64,000 bases of DNA from an uncultured Eubacteriales bacterium (GCA_934446065.1 CAKSDP010000007.1:1-64000); one strand, 5' to 3'; counted from the first letter of the stretch, positions 41,548 to 51,259 are shown. Notes: generated by a model from the sequence alone, not told the origin. A program made the numbers and translations.

Positions 41548-43038
41548 TCAGTTCCTTCCGCGTTCCTCAGTCGGCAGCGTGAACACAAATCTGCACCACT
41601 GCCCGTATTCGCTCTCCGCACGTATCGTTTCGCCGTGCGCTTCAATTATTGTTCGGACTATGTACAGTCCGAGACCGACGCCCGTTTTATCAAGTCCGCG
41701 GCTCTTGTCGGTCTTGTAGAATCGGTCGAACACGTACTTCAGCTCGTCCGCTTTTATTCCCATGCCCTCGTCAAAGACGGAGATCTCCACCTTTTTGTCG
41801 TGGGTGCGCTTTATGGTAATGCCGTAGCGTCCGCCGTCGCGCGCAAATTTGATACCGTTCTCACAGAGGTTGTATATCACCTGATGGATCGAATCCGGGT
41901 CAGCGTACACCTCCATATTGTCGTCATCGCAGTCGAAATACACGTCGAGGAGCTTTTCGTCGATCCGCTGCTCAAACGATATGAGCACCTGTCTTGCGGT
42001 CTCGCAGACGTCAAACTTCTGCATATTGAACTTTTTCTCGCCCGCCTGCATTCTCGAGATATCGAGAAGCGAGGTGACAAGGCGCGACAGGCGTTTGACC
42101 TCATCGGAGATTATACCGAGGTAATAGTCGTACTTATCCGGCGGTATTGCGCCGTCAAGTATACTGTCGATGAACCCGACGATGGTCGTCATAGGTGTGC
42201 GCAGCTCGTGCGATACGTTGGCGAGGAAGCTGCGGCGCATATCTTCAAGCTCCTGAAGCGACTGCGCCATCGAGTTGAACGATGTTGCAAGCTCGGCGAC
42301 CTCATCGCGCCCGACTACCTTTATTCGGACGTCAAAGTGACCGTCGGCAAACTCCTTTGCGGCGCTTCTCATCTCCCGTATGGGAGCGACGAGCCGTTCG
42401 CTTATGAAATACGTCGCGACGAGCGCCGCAAGTATGATCCAGAGTCCCGACATTATAACGGTTTTCGTCATGGCGTTCGTGAGGGCGTTCATTCCGTTGT
42501 CCGTCGAACAGACGAATATTGCTCCGAGGAAGCTGAGATCCTCGCCGAACACGGCCTTGGCGCTGACGATATTGTCCATGACAAAGAATCCGTCCATATC
42601 GCCGGTCATATTCAGCGTTTTCTTCGACTCGATGGTGTTCATAACGTTTTTCGGCACGACATACTTGCCGTCCTCGTTGAACTTCACCTGAGTTTCAAGC
42701 ATTATTCCGTCGGAATATCCGGAGAGGATGACCTCGCCGTCGGCATTCGTGATAAACACGAGCATATTTCCGATATTACCGCTGAGGAGGTCGATGACCG
42801 GACGGATATCGCTCTCGGCGGAATACAGATATTTTGCATAGCTCGTGCCGCCGCTTGAGCGGTAGCCGTCGTCTATGAAGCTTTGCAGAGACAAGCAGGC
42901 GTATGAAAGAGAGGTCATTCTCTCCTCCGTGCCGTAGGTGTTTATAAGCGAAGCGACGATCGACGCCAGCATAACTATGCAGAGCAGAATGATACACATG
43001 AAAACGCTTATATACTTGACAAATATGCTTTTGAACAA
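41548..43038 (-). CDS. Membrane sensor histidine kinase
   Basis: This is the sensor of a two-component system. From the TTG at 43038 it has 496 residues: first membrane helix (about 5-32), an extracytoplasmic sensor domain (about 35-190), second helix (about 193-212), HAMP linker (213-265), HisKA with phosphorylated His277 (SFLANVSHELRTP), and an ATPase domain with the N box (QVIYNLCENGIKFAR), VFDEGMG and GVGLGLYIV boxes. The frame is open back to 43071, but the TTG at 43038 is preceded by GGGGGTGATGA at proper spacing and gives a normal N-terminus. The signal is unknown. It lies 74 bases downstream of its response-regulator gene and 2 bases upstream of the RNA methyltransferase gene. Confidence 0.9.
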   Translation of the reverse strand: MFKSIFVKYISVFMCIILLCIVMLASIVASLINTYGTEERMTSLSYACLSLQSFIDDGYRSSGGTSYAKYLYSAESDIRPVIDLLSGNIGNMLVFITNADGEVILSGYSDGIMLETQVKFNEDGKYVVPKNVMNTIESKKTLNMTGDMDGFFVMDNIVSAKAVFGEDLSFLGAIFVCSTDNGMNALTNAMTKTVIMSGLWIILAALVATYFISERLVAPIREMRSAAKEFADGHFDVRIKVVGRDEVAELATSFNSMAQSLQELEDMRRSFLANVSHELRTPMTTIVGFIDSILDGAIPPDKYDYYLGIISDEVKRLSRLVTSLLDISRMQAGEKKFNMQKFDVCETARQVLISFEQRIDEKLLDVYFDCDDDNMEVYADPDSIHQVIYNLCENGIKFARDGGRYGITIKRTHDKKVEISVFDEGMGIKADELKYVFDRFYKTDKSRGLDKTGVGLGLYIVRTIIEAHGETIRAESEYGQWCRFVFTLPTEERGRN

Positions 43039-43112
43039 ATCATCACCCCCGTCGGATGTCACAAAAAACAAGGATAGCCCCCGGCCGCAGGACCGGAGGC
43101 AGGATCACTATT

Positions 43113-43802
43113 TTACTGGAGAAGCTCGAACTTATATCCGACGCCCCATACCGTTTTGAGGTTCCACTTATCGGAGACGCCCTCAAGCTTTTCACGAAGT
43201 CTCTTGACATGAACATCGACCGTTCGCGAGTCTCCGAGGTAGTCAAATCCCCACACCTTGTCAAGAAGCTGATCACGCGTGAACACCTTGTTGCAGTGCG
43301 ATGCGAGGAAGTAAAGAAGCTCCAGCTCCTTCGGAGGAATATCGACCGGCTTGCCGCGAAGCTTAAGCTCATACTTCTGTATGCTTATCTCGATATTATC
43401 AAATTTGATGACCTCGTCATCGTTCATCGTATCGTGAGCGTTGTAGCGGCGGAGCACTGCCTTGATACGTGCGGACAGCTCCTTCATATCGAACGGCTTC
43501 ACGACGAAATCGTCTGCTCCGAGCTCAAGCCCAAGAACCTTGTCAAACACCTCTCCCTTTGCCGTGATCATGATCACGGGCTTTGAAGAGGACTCGCGGA
43601 TCTCGCGGCATACCTGCCAGCCATCCTTCTTCGGGAGCATGATATCAAGCAGGACAAGATCGGGCTCGTACATTTTGAAGCTGTTCACGCCCTCGACGCC
43701 GTCCATGGCAGTCTTGACCTCGTAGCCCTCATTTGTAAAATACAGTCTCAGAAGATCACAGATATTAGCGTCATCATCGACTACAAGAATTTTCGTTCCC
43801 AC
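43113..43802 (-). CDS. OmpR-family response regulator
   Basis: This 229-residue two-component regulator has a receiver domain (1-120) with the acidic pocket Asp9-Asp11 and phosphorylated Asp53 (LVLLDIMLP), and a C-terminal OmpR-type winged helix (about 135-229) including DVHVKRLREKLEG and WGVGYKF. It is probably activated by the kinase encoded downstream. The start is a GTG at 43802 with GGAAGGGG about six bases upstream and the usual start of the receiver fold; a longer frame to 43880 has no support. Targets are unknown, though membership of PhoB-like regulators suggests envelope or stress control. Confidence 0.93.
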   Translation of the reverse strand: MGTKILVVDDDANICDLLRLYFTNEGYEVKTAMDGVEGVNSFKMYEPDLVLLDIMLPKKDGWQVCREIRESSSKPVIMITAKGEVFDKVLGLELGADDFVVKPFDMKELSARIKAVLRRYNAHDTMNDDEVIKFDNIEISIQKYELKLRGKPVDIPPKELELLYFLASHCNKVFTRDQLLDKVWGFDYLGDSRTVDVHVKRLREKLEGVSDKWNLKTVWGVGYKFELLQ

Positions 43803-43892
43803 AATTTTCCCCTTCCTGCCGAGATACGGCAATACGTATTTTTGTATGCGCGATCGGAAGAAAGCGTTACAATTATACATAAACTTATAATA

Positions 43893-43921
43893 ATTATATC
43901 ACAGAACTTCCGCAATGTAAA
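43893..43921 (-). promoter_or_regulatory. Sigma-A promoter for the two-component operon
   Basis: On the minus strand TTTACA (43921-43916), 17 bases, TATAAT (43898-43893), about 90 bases before the GTG start at 43802. Confidence 0.72.
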
Positions 43922-44081
43922 CAATTATTTTCATGCACATCGGCACATACGCCGATTTTTCTTCGTTTACGGTGATATTTTAACGTCCGAAAGTGACGGT
44001 TATGTGTACTGTCCGTGTTTTTGTTCAAAATTTTGGCGGAATTTTCCGATATATGGCGAAAGCGCAAACTGTCTTATCCGA

Positions 44082-44894
44082 TTATCTAAATAATTCCCCG
44101 CGCACGAGCGCCGCAAATTCCCGCACTGCGGCACACGGGAGCTTTAATAACTCAGTCGGCGCCGAGACGGTCTTTACCGTGATATCGCCTCTGCCGGCGG
44201 ATGAAAACACCCGTCCCGCTATAAACTTTGCCCGCAGCAGGTGAAAATTGCTGCTGACCAACGTCACCTCATGCACGTCATCCGGAATAAGCGGGCAGAC
44301 ATTCTCGATATTCTCACGCGTGGTTGTAGAATCGCCCTCAACGCTGATCGAATCGGGAGAGATCCCCATTGTCTCAAGCTCGCGTGCGATGCACTCGCCC
44401 TCTCCTACGGAATCCTCCGGGCTTCTGCCGCCGCAGGCGAACACATGAACATTTTCGGCGTCCCCGATATACGAGTACGCGGAATCAATGCGCGCTCTGA
44501 GCGCCTCGCCCGGCTCATCGCCGCGCACGGCACAGCCGAGAACGACCACGTACTCTCCGTCGGACGCGCCCGACGACAGGTTTTCGATGCCCGCGCGCCA
44601 TTCGCATACGAGCATTGCCTCAAACGCGAAAAATGTGGCAAACAGCACGCCCGCCGCGGCAATGAATATGCATTTCAATACACGGTACACAGGCGATGCC
44701 TTGATCTTCACTGCCGCCGCGCCCGATGCGAAGTACCATAGTCCGAGGATCACAAACGCCGCGCCTGCCGCGCTCCAGATCCAAAGCCCCGGCAAGGCAA
44801 ACCTATAAACGATGACGCATAAAAAGCAATACAGTATACAAATGCCGCCGAGCGCGACCGATATACGCGCAAGCACGGCTCCGGTTTTATTCAT
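44082..44894 (-). CDS. YdcF/SanA-type DUF218 membrane protein
   Basis: The 270-residue protein has three membrane helices in the first 95 residues and an extracytoplasmic DUF218 domain with YVVVLGCAVRGDEPGEALRAR (about 111-131, read in parts), ACGGRSPED and VSSNFHLLRAKFIA near 218. DUF218 proteins such as ElyC and SanA affect cell-envelope integrity and undecaprenyl-carrier use. A role in envelope assembly is inferred from family only. It has its own promoter and a GGAG ribosome binding site. Confidence 0.85.
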   Translation of the reverse strand: MNKTGAVLARISVALGGICILYCFLCVIVYRFALPGLWIWSAAGAAFVILGLWYFASGAAAVKIKASPVYRVLKCIFIAAAGVLFATFFAFEAMLVCEWRAGIENLSSGASDGEYVVVLGCAVRGDEPGEALRARIDSAYSYIGDAENVHVFACGGRSPEDSVGEGECIARELETMGISPDSISVEGDSTTTRENIENVCPLIPDDVHEVTLVSSNFHLLRAKFIAGRVFSSAGRGDITVKTVSAPTELLKLPCAAVREFAALVRGELFR

Positions 44895-44921
44895 AAAAAC
44901 TCCTTCGTTTTTTCTACATTA

Positions 44922-44950
44922 TTTATACCATACGGAGCAGCATCTGTCAA
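44922..44950 (-). promoter_or_regulatory. Sigma-A promoter for the DUF218 gene
   Basis: On the minus strand TTGACA (44950-44945), 17 bases, TATAAA (44927-44922), 28 bases before the start codon. Confidence 0.75.
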
Positions 44951-44996
44951 GCGCTGTCGTTTACAAAAAATTCAAAAAATACAGTATATCTCCCGA

Positions 44997-45025
44997 TTGA
45001 CATTACCCCGATATTTGATTATAAT
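44997..45025 (+). promoter_or_regulatory. Consensus sigma-A promoter for marR-ABC operon
   Basis: TTGACA at 44997-45002, 17 bases, TATAAT at 45020-45025: a perfect match, divergent from the DUF218 promoter. Tight repression by the MarR-type product would suit such a strong promoter. Confidence 0.88.
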
Positions 45026-45079
45026 ACAGTACAGATTGTTTCACATCTAACATTTTTTCATATGAAAGGAGCCTACACT

Positions 45080-45571
45080 ATGGATGAACCGAATCACATC
45101 GGATTTGAAATATCGTCGCTTGAAAAGATGATCCGGCGCTCGCTCATGAACTGCTCGGCAAGACGCGAGCTTGAGAGCCTCACCGGTACAAACGGATGGA
45201 TAATCGGATATCTTGCGCACAACCGCGACCGCGACATATGCCAGCGCGACATCGAAGCGGCGTTCTCGGTCAGACGCTCGAGCGTCTCAAAGGTGATATC
45301 CCTTATGGAGCAAAAGGGACTTATCGAAAGGCTGCCGGTCGAGAGCGATGCGCGGCTGAAAAAGCTCGTACTGACGCCGCTGGCGCTCGGACTGCACGAA
45401 TCTATCGAGGCGGAGTTTGACGCAATGGATGAGCGGCTCACGCGCGGATTTGCTCCGAAGGAGCTTGAACAGTTTCGCGCATATATTGAAAAAATGAAGA
45501 AAAATCTTGCAGACAGCACAGCGAAAGGTGATACATACAATGATAAAAAAGCTTGCAAAATGCATCCGTGA
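45080..45571 (+). CDS. MarR-family transcriptional regulator
   Basis: This 163-residue MarR-type winged-helix repressor shows ICQRDIEAAFSVRRSSVSKV as the helix-turn-helix, then ISLMEQKGLIERLPVESDAR with the typical D-x-R wing. The C-terminal helix forms the dimer. It lies first in the operon of two ABC exporter genes, the familiar MarR/ABC-exporter layout, and probably represses it until a toxic ligand binds. The ATG at 45080 is chosen because AAAGGAG is properly spaced; an ATG at 45062 overlaps that site. The 3' end overlaps the first ABC gene by 32 bases. Confidence 0.92.
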   Translation: MDEPNHIGFEISSLEKMIRRSLMNCSARRELESLTGTNGWIIGYLAHNRDRDICQRDIEAAFSVRRSSVSKVISLMEQKGLIERLPVESDARLKKLVLTPLALGLHESIEAEFDAMDERLTRGFAPKELEQFRAYIEKMKKNLADSTAKGDTYNDKKACKMHP

Positions 45572-47291
45572 ATACAAGCGCGACACCATTCTCTCGCCGG
45601 TTTTTGTCTCGCTTGAGGTGTTCATGGAGGTGCTGATCCCGTTCATTATGGCGCGGCTTATCGACTACGGCATCGACCGCGGAGATATGAGCTACATTGT
45701 ACGGACGGGACTGATACTCGCAGCGATGGCGCTGCTCTCACTCCTGTTCGGCGTACTCGCGGGCAAGGCTGCGGCTACGGCGTCCGCCGGATTTGCAAAA
45801 AATCTGCGGCACGATATGTTCCATCATATTCAGGACTTCTCATTCACGAACATCGACAAATTTTCGGCGTCGAGCATCGTCACGCGTCTCACGACAGACG
45901 TAACGAATGTTCAGAACGCATTTCAGATGATAATCCGCATCGCGGTCAGAAGCCCGATCATGTTCATCTCATCGATCATCATGGCTATGACGGTGAGCGT
46001 CAAAATGTCGCTCATCTTCCTTGCGGTGATCCCGCTCCTCGCGGTCGGACTTTATTTCCTCATGACCGGCGCACATCCGCTGTTCAGACGCGTATTCAAG
46101 ACGTACGACAAGCTGAACCGTGTCGTTCAGGAAAATCTTCACGGCATCCGCGTTGTGAAATCGTATGTACGCGAGGATCACGAAACGGAGAAATTCAAAA
46201 AGATCTCGGACGACATATACACGCTCTTCACCAAGGCCGAAAAGCGCATGGCGTGGAATATGCCGCTGATGCAGTTCTGTATGTACGCGTGTATGCTGCT
46301 TATCTCGTGGTTCGGAGCCAGAATGATCGTCGCTTCCGGCAACGATCCGGCGCTCGGAATGACGACAGGCTCGCTCATGAGCATGATCACATACGCGATG
46401 CAGGTGCTTTCGAGCCTGATGATGGTCGCGATGATATTTGTCATGATAGTGATCTCGCGCACCTCTGCCGAGCGTATCGTTGAGATCCTCGACGAGAAGA
46501 GCGACCTTGTGTCGCCCGAGAATGCCGAGTGTGTCGTATCCGACGGCTCGGTCGTGTTCGACCACGTATCGTTCAGCTACTCCGGAAGCGAGGATAAGCT
46601 GTGTCTGAAGGACATAAACGTCTCGATCGCATCCGGCGAGACGGTCGGCATAATCGGTGCGACCGGCTCCGCGAAATCCACATTTATCTCGCTTATTCCG
46701 AGACTTTACGACGCAACGGACGGTCGCGTGCTTGTCGGCGGACGCGATGTCCGCGAGTATGACACTGAGGCACTCCGCGACGCTGTCGCAGTTGTGCTTC
46801 AGAAAAACGTACTGTTCTCCGGCACGATCAAGGACAATCTGCGCTGGGGCGATCCTGCGGCGAGCGATGAGGACATAGAGCGTGTCTGCCGTCTTGCCTG
46901 CGCGGACGAATTTATCGAGACCTTCCCCGACAAATACGATACATACATCGAGCAGGGCGGAACCAACGTCTCGGGCGGACAGAAACAGCGTCTCTGCATT
47001 GCGCGGGCGCTTCTGAAGCATCCGAAGATTCTAATCCTCGACGACTCGACGAGCGCCGTTGACAACAAGACCGACGCGATGATCCGCCGCGCGTTCGCAA
47101 GCGAGATTCCCGACACGACGAAGATCATTATTGCGCAGCGCATATCATCCGTTGAACACGCCGACAAGATAATCGTGCTTGAAAACGGAGAGGTAAATGC
47201 CGTCGGCACGCACGACGAGCTGCTGCAAACAAACGCGATCTACAAGGAAGTATACGATTCTCAGGTGAAAGGAGGTAACGTCGGTGAATAA
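45540..47291 (+). CDS. ABC exporter half-transporter with variant Walker A
   Basis: This 583-residue half-transporter has six membrane helices (about 18-300) and a C-terminal ATPase. Motifs seen are Walker A GATGSAKST (373-381), the signature NVSGGQKQRLCIARALL and Walker B ILILDDSTSAVD. Position 378 of Walker A is Ala instead of the usual third Gly, and the residue after Walker B is Asp-Asp rather than Asp-Glu; the catalytic carboxylate Glu is thus replaced. In heterodimeric exporters one ATP site is commonly degenerate, so this half probably contributes the weak site. It pairs with the next gene, whose start overlaps by 8 bases. Confidence 0.93.
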   Translation: MIKKLAKCIREYKRDTILSPVFVSLEVFMEVLIPFIMARLIDYGIDRGDMSYIVRTGLILAAMALLSLLFGVLAGKAAATASAGFAKNLRHDMFHHIQDFSFTNIDKFSASSIVTRLTTDVTNVQNAFQMIIRIAVRSPIMFISSIIMAMTVSVKMSLIFLAVIPLLAVGLYFLMTGAHPLFRRVFKTYDKLNRVVQENLHGIRVVKSYVREDHETEKFKKISDDIYTLFTKAEKRMAWNMPLMQFCMYACMLLISWFGARMIVASGNDPALGMTTGSLMSMITYAMQVLSSLMMVAMIFVMIVISRTSAERIVEILDEKSDLVSPENAECVVSDGSVVFDHVSFSYSGSEDKLCLKDINVSIASGETVGIIGATGSAKSTFISLIPRLYDATDGRVLVGGRDVREYDTEALRDAVAVVLQKNVLFSGTIKDNLRWGDPAASDEDIERVCRLACADEFIETFPDKYDTYIEQGGTNVSGGQKQRLCIARALLKHPKILILDDSTSAVDNKTDAMIRRAFASEIPDTTKIIIAQRISSVEHADKIIVLENGEVNAVGTHDELLQTNAIYKEVYDSQVKGGNVGE

Positions 47292-49197
47292 CGGAAAAAT
47301 GAAAATGGGGCCGGGCATACGCCCGCCGATGGGACGCCCCGAAGCAAAGCCGGACAAGGCGACGATAAAGCGGATGCTTTCGTACCTCTTTGCATACAAA
47401 TGGCAGCTTCTTGCGGTCGTCGTGTGCATTGTGATAAGCTCGGTCACGGGCGTTGTCTCTTCCCTGTTTCTGAAAACGCTGATCGACAGCTACATTGCTC
47501 CGCTGCTTCTCGAGTCATCACCGGTGTTCACGGGGCTTCTGTACGCGATCACCGTCATGGCAGTTGTCTATCTCATCGGAATAATCTCGACGCTCGTTTA
47601 CAACAGACTCATGGTCACTGTATCACAGGGCGTTCTCAGAGATGTGCGCGACGGGATGTTTGCGCATATGCAGACCCTGCCGATCAGATACTTTGACACG
47701 AACACGCACGGCGATATCATGAGCCGATACACGAACGACACCGATACGCTCAGGCAGATGATCTCGCAGAGCATACCGCAGACGCTGTCCGCCGTAATTA
47801 CGGTCGTTACGGTGTTCATCTCGATGGTGCGTCTCAGCATATGGCTGACGCTGATCGTTCTTGTGTTCGCGGTCGTTGTAATGAAGCTATCCGGCTCCGT
47901 TGCCGGAAAAAGCGGCAAATACTTCATGGCGCAGCAAAAATCGCTCGGCGATATGAACGGCTACATTGAGGAGATGATCTCCGGACAGAAGGTCGTCAAG
48001 GTGTTCTGCCATGAGGAAGCGACAAAAGCAGAATTCGACCGCCGCAACAACGAGTTATGCGACGCTGCAACATCCGCGAACGTATTTGCGAACATTCTCG
48101 GTCCGATGATGAACAATCTCGGACACCTTGAATACGTAACGATCGCGATCGTCGGCGGCGCTCTTGCGGTAAGCGGAGTCGGCGGGCTGACGCTCGGCGC
48201 GATAGCCTCGTTTTTGCAGCTTTCGAAGTCCTTCTTCATGCCGATAAGCCAGATCTCGCAGCAGTTCAACTCGATCATCATGGCTCTCGCCGGTGCAAAG
48301 CGCATATTCGAGCTGATGGACGAGGAGAGCGAGACTGACGACGGATATGTAACTCTTGTCAACGCATACGAGCATGACGGGATCCTGACCGAGGCTGACC
48401 GCAGAACCGGCATCTGGGCTTGGCGTCATCCGCACTCCGACGGCACCGTGAGCTACACGAAGCTGCGCGGCGAGGTGTGTTTCTACGATGTTGATTTTGG
48501 CTACACGGAAGACAAGATCGTACTACACGACATTTCGCTCTACGCGGAGCCGGGTCAGAAGGTCGCTTTTGTCGGCGCGACAGGCGCAGGAAAAACGACG
48601 ATCACTAATCTGATAAACAGATTCTATGACATTGCCGACGGAAAGATCAGATACGACGGAATCAACATCAACAAGATAAAGAAGAGCGACCTGCGCCGCT
48701 CGCTCGGGATCGTTCTTCAGGACGTGAATCTGTTCACCGGCACGGTTATGGACAACATACGCTACGGAAAGCTTGACGCAACCGACGAAGAATGCATTGC
48801 CGCGGCAAAGCTTGCAGGTGCAGACTGGTTCATCTCGGTTATGCCTGACGGGTACAACACCGTGATCGACGGCAGCGGCTCCGATCTCTCGCAGGGGCAG
48901 CGTCAGCTCATCTCGATCGCGCGCGCAGCCGTTGCCGATCCGCCCGTAATGATCCTCGATGAGGCTACATCGTCGATCGACACACGCACGGAGACGATAG
49001 TTCAGGCAGGTATGGACAGACTGATGCACGGCAGGACGGTATTCGTCATCGCGCACCGTCTGTCAACTGTACGCAATTCCGATGTGATCATGGTACTTGA
49101 TGCCGGACGCATCATCGAGCGCGGCTCGCACGCGGCGCTCATCGCCGAAGGCGGAAAATACTATCAGCTCTACACCGGTGCATTTGAGCTTGAATAA
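47284..49197 (+). CDS. ABC exporter half-transporter, catalytic partner
   Basis: This is the second half-transporter of a heterodimeric ABC exporter, with 637 residues. An extended N-terminal tail (about 1-30, rich in Lys, Pro and Met), six membrane helices (about 38-330), an insertion before the ATPase (about 345-395), and the nucleotide domain with Walker A GATGAGKTT, signature LSQGQRQL, Walker B VMILDEATSSIDTRTE and the switch His in VIAHRLS. The complete Walker B glutamate indicates the canonical ATP site. Start is a GTG at 47284 with AAAGGAGGT seven bases upstream. Multidrug or peptide export is inferred from the MarR context. Confidence 0.94.
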   Translation: MNNGKMKMGPGIRPPMGRPEAKPDKATIKRMLSYLFAYKWQLLAVVVCIVISSVTGVVSSLFLKTLIDSYIAPLLLESSPVFTGLLYAITVMAVVYLIGIISTLVYNRLMVTVSQGVLRDVRDGMFAHMQTLPIRYFDTNTHGDIMSRYTNDTDTLRQMISQSIPQTLSAVITVVTVFISMVRLSIWLTLIVLVFAVVVMKLSGSVAGKSGKYFMAQQKSLGDMNGYIEEMISGQKVVKVFCHEEATKAEFDRRNNELCDAATSANVFANILGPMMNNLGHLEYVTIAIVGGALAVSGVGGLTLGAIASFLQLSKSFFMPISQISQQFNSIIMALAGAKRIFELMDEESETDDGYVTLVNAYEHDGILTEADRRTGIWAWRHPHSDGTVSYTKLRGEVCFYDVDFGYTEDKIVLHDISLYAEPGQKVAFVGATGAGKTTITNLINRFYDIADGKIRYDGININKIKKSDLRRSLGIVLQDVNLFTGTVMDNIRYGKLDATDEECIAAAKLAGADWFISVMPDGYNTVIDGSGSDLSQGQRQLISIARAAVADPPVMILDEATSSIDTRTETIVQAGMDRLMHGRTVFVIAHRLSTVRNSDVIMVLDAGRIIERGSHAALIAEGGKYYQLYTGAFELE

Positions 49198-49208
49198 AGG
49201 ATCTCATC

Positions 49209-49730
49209 ATGACCGAACGTTTCACAAAACAGGATCTTGAAATGATATATTCTCTGATGGAGAAAAGCTTTCCGTCAGACGAATACCGAACTAAAGCGGC
49301 AACCGGGGCGCTCTTTAACGATCCGGCATACCGCGTGATCGGCAGGCGCAACGGAGACAAAATTTGCGCCATCGCCGCGCTGTGGGAGCTTGAGTCGTTC
49401 CTGTTCATCGAGCATCTTGCCGTTGATCCGGAAATGCGGTGCGGTGGGATCGGGCAATCGCTTCTGCGCGAAGCTATGGAGGAATCGGAGCTTCCCGTAT
49501 GCCTTGAGGTAGAGCTGCCGGAGACTGACATTGCACGCCGACGGATCGGATTCTACGAGCGCAACGGATTCTTTCTGAACGACTATCCGTACTGTCAGCC
49601 GCCGATGGCGGAGGGGAAATCCAAAGTACCGCTTCTCATAATGACGAGCGGACGAAGGATCAGCCCCGATGAATTCGCGTCGCTGCGCGACCTCCTCTAC
49701 CGAAAGGTATACAAATACAAGTTTGATTGA
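49209..49730 (+). CDS. GNAT N-acetyltransferase
   Basis: This 173-residue GNAT protein has the acetyl-CoA loop in RCGGIGQSLLREAMEESE (about 77-94), preceded by FLFIEHLAVDPEM, and the C-terminal GFYERNGFFLNDYPY. The substrate is unknown. It is 11 bases downstream of the ABC exporter genes and followed by a terminator, so it is the last gene of the MarR operon and might modify the exported compound, which is inference from position. Confidence 0.85.
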   Translation: MTERFTKQDLEMIYSLMEKSFPSDEYRTKAATGALFNDPAYRVIGRRNGDKICAIAALWELESFLFIEHLAVDPEMRCGGIGQSLLREAMEESELPVCLEVELPETDIARRRIGFYERNGFFLNDYPYCQPPMAEGKSKVPLLIMTSGRRISPDEFASLRDLLYRKVYKYKFD

Positions 49731-49733
49731 CCA

Positions 49734-49775
49734 CATACACCCCAAAAGCGTCTGACTTTTGGGGTGTATGTTTTT
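49734..49775 (+). terminator. Intrinsic terminator of marR-ABC-GNAT operon
   Basis: A 15-bp perfect stem (49734-49748 with 49756-49770) and 7-base loop, followed by TTTTT. Confidence 0.93.
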
Positions 49776-49781
49776 GCTGCA

Positions 49782-49814
49782 CAAAAAATGAGTCCGGTGA
49801 TGACCGGACTCATT
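49782..49814 (-). terminator. Intrinsic terminator of metK
   Basis: A 12-bp perfect stem (49787-49798 with 49803-49814) with GATG loop. On the minus strand it is followed by a T-run (complement of 49783-49788). Confidence 0.88.
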
Positions 49815-49853
49815 CAAAAACAGATTTTTTCAACGACTTTGCTGTTACACGGC

Positions 49854-51005
49854 TTACAGACCGAGATCGCAAGCCTCCCACGGAGCCAAAACGTCCTCGC
49901 GTCCCATGTGACCGTATGCCGCAAGCGGCTCGTAGATCGGGCGGCGAAGTCCGAGACGTTCGATTATCGCCGCAGGGCGAAGATCGAGCTTCGACGAAAC
50001 TCTCTCGGCAATGGCATCGTCGGACAGCTTGCCCGTTCCGAAGGTATCGATCATAACCGATACGGGGCGTGCGACGCCGATCGCGTATGCGAGCTGAACC
50101 TCGCACTTATCTGCAAGTCCGGCAGCCACAACGTTCTTTGCGGCGTAACGCGCAGCGTAAGATGCCGAGCGGTCAACCTTGGTGGGATCCTTGCCGGAGA
50201 AAGCGCCGCCGCCATGACGGGCGTATCCGCCGTAGGTATCAACGATGATCTTGCGTCCGGTGAGTCCGCTGTCGCCGTTGGGTCCGCCGATAACGAAGCG
50301 TCCGGTCGGGTTTACGTAAATCTTTGTGTCGGCGTCGATCATGTCGGCGGGAACGGACGGTGTGATGACGTGCTTTATTATATCCTCGCGAATCGTTTCA
50401 AGCGAAACGTCGGGAGAATGCTGCGACGAAACGACGATCGCGTCGATACGGACGGGGCGTCCGTCGTCGTACTCGACGGTAAACTGAGTTTTTCCGTCGG
50501 GACGGAGGTATGCAAGCGTGCCGTTCTTTCTGACCTCGGTCAGGCTCTTTGCCGTCTTGTGAGCAAGCGAGATCGGCAGAGGCATAAGCTCCTTCGTTTC
50601 GCGGCAGGCGTAACCGAACATGAGTCCCTGATCCCCTGCCCCGATATCAAATCGGTCGGTGTCGGCGCGGGTCTCGAGCGCATTGTCAACGCCCATCGCA
50701 ATATCCGCGGACTGCTCGTGGATCGAGCTAATAATTCCGCACGTATCGGCGTCAAAGCCGAATTTCGCACGGTCGTAACCGATGCGGCGCACGGTATTTC
50801 TCACGATCGCGGGAATATCGGCGTACCCTTTCGAGGTGATCTCCCCCATGACGAGCACGAGTCCTGTTGTGCAGGCGACCTCGCAAGCCACGCGCGACAT
50901 CGGATCCTGCGAGAGAAGCGAATCAAGCACCGCGTCTGAGATCTGGTCGCATATTTTATCGGGATGTCCCTCGGTAACCGATTCGGAAGTAAACAATTTT
51001 TTCAT
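49854..51005 (-). CDS. metK: S-adenosylmethionine synthase
   Basis: MetK makes SAM from methionine and ATP. The 383-residue protein has the standard opening [20 protein letters not shown] (6-25), [12 protein letters not shown] (about 114-125) and the P-loop-like [24 protein letters not shown] region near 257 (here [20 protein letters not shown]). Start ATG at 51005 follows AAAGGA. It is controlled by the SAM-I riboswitch just upstream, which would switch transcription off when SAM is plentiful. Confidence 0.97.
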   Translation of the reverse strand: MKKLFTSESVTEGHPDKICDQISDAVLDSLLSQDPMSRVACEVACTTGLVLVMGEITSKGYADIPAIVRNTVRRIGYDRAKFGFDADTCGIISSIHEQSADIAMGVDNALETRADTDRFDIGAGDQGLMFGYACRETKELMPLPISLAHKTAKSLTEVRKNGTLAYLRPDGKTQFTVEYDDGRPVRIDAIVVSSQHSPDVSLETIREDIIKHVITPSVPADMIDADTKIYVNPTGRFVIGGPNGDSGLTGRKIIVDTYGGYARHGGGAFSGKDPTKVDRSASYAARYAAKNVVAAGLADKCEVQLAYAIGVARPVSVMIDTFGTGKLSDDAIAERVSSKLDLRPAAIIERLGLRRPIYEPLAAYGHMGREDVLAPWEACDLGL

Positions 51006-51030
51006 TATATAAACATCCTTTCTTTAATTT

Positions 51031-51067
51031 CAAAAAAACAAGGTCTCCGACAAGAAGCGCGGAGACC
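51031..51067 (-). terminator. Riboswitch-controlled terminator before metK
   Basis: On the minus strand an 8-bp stem (51067-51060 with 51049-51042) and 10-base loop, followed by a T-rich tract (complement of 51031-51041). It lies between the SAM-I aptamer and metK and is the expected expression platform. Confidence 0.88.
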
Positions 51068-51083
51068 GAAAGTTCGCAAGCTT

Positions 51084-51174
51084 CTTATCTACGGGATTTA
51101 GCACCTTGTTTCTCCTGCCGGAGAAATAGGTTGCCGGGCTTCACGGGGCCTGTCCCTCAGCCACTCTCGATAAG
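51084..51174 (-). promoter_or_regulatory. SAM-I (S-box) riboswitch
   Basis: Read on the minus strand, the aptamer runs from CTTATCGAGAG at 51174 to GATAAG at 51084, which pair as P1. It contains the S-box signatures GAGGGAC, GAAGCCCGGCAACC and GGTGCTAAATCC in order and spacing. SAM binding should favour the downstream terminator and reduce metK transcription. Confidence 0.96.
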
Positions 51175-51201
51175 ACTAAATTTTTTATCTTTGCTTTATT
51201 T

Positions 51202-51230
51202 ATTATATCACGTTTTATCTGCAATATCAA
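51202..51230 (-). promoter_or_regulatory. Sigma-A promoter for metK
   Basis: On the minus strand TTGATA (51230-51225), 17 bases, TATAAT (51207-51202), about 28 bases before the aptamer. It sits after the acyltransferase gene, so metK is an independent unit. Confidence 0.78.
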
Positions 51231-51259
51231 TAGTTCCCGACAAAATTTACGTCAATATT

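Noticed and set aside
43930..43970. Small hairpin followed by T-run on the plus strand
   Set aside because: No rightward gene lies upstream of it, so a terminator role is not supported.
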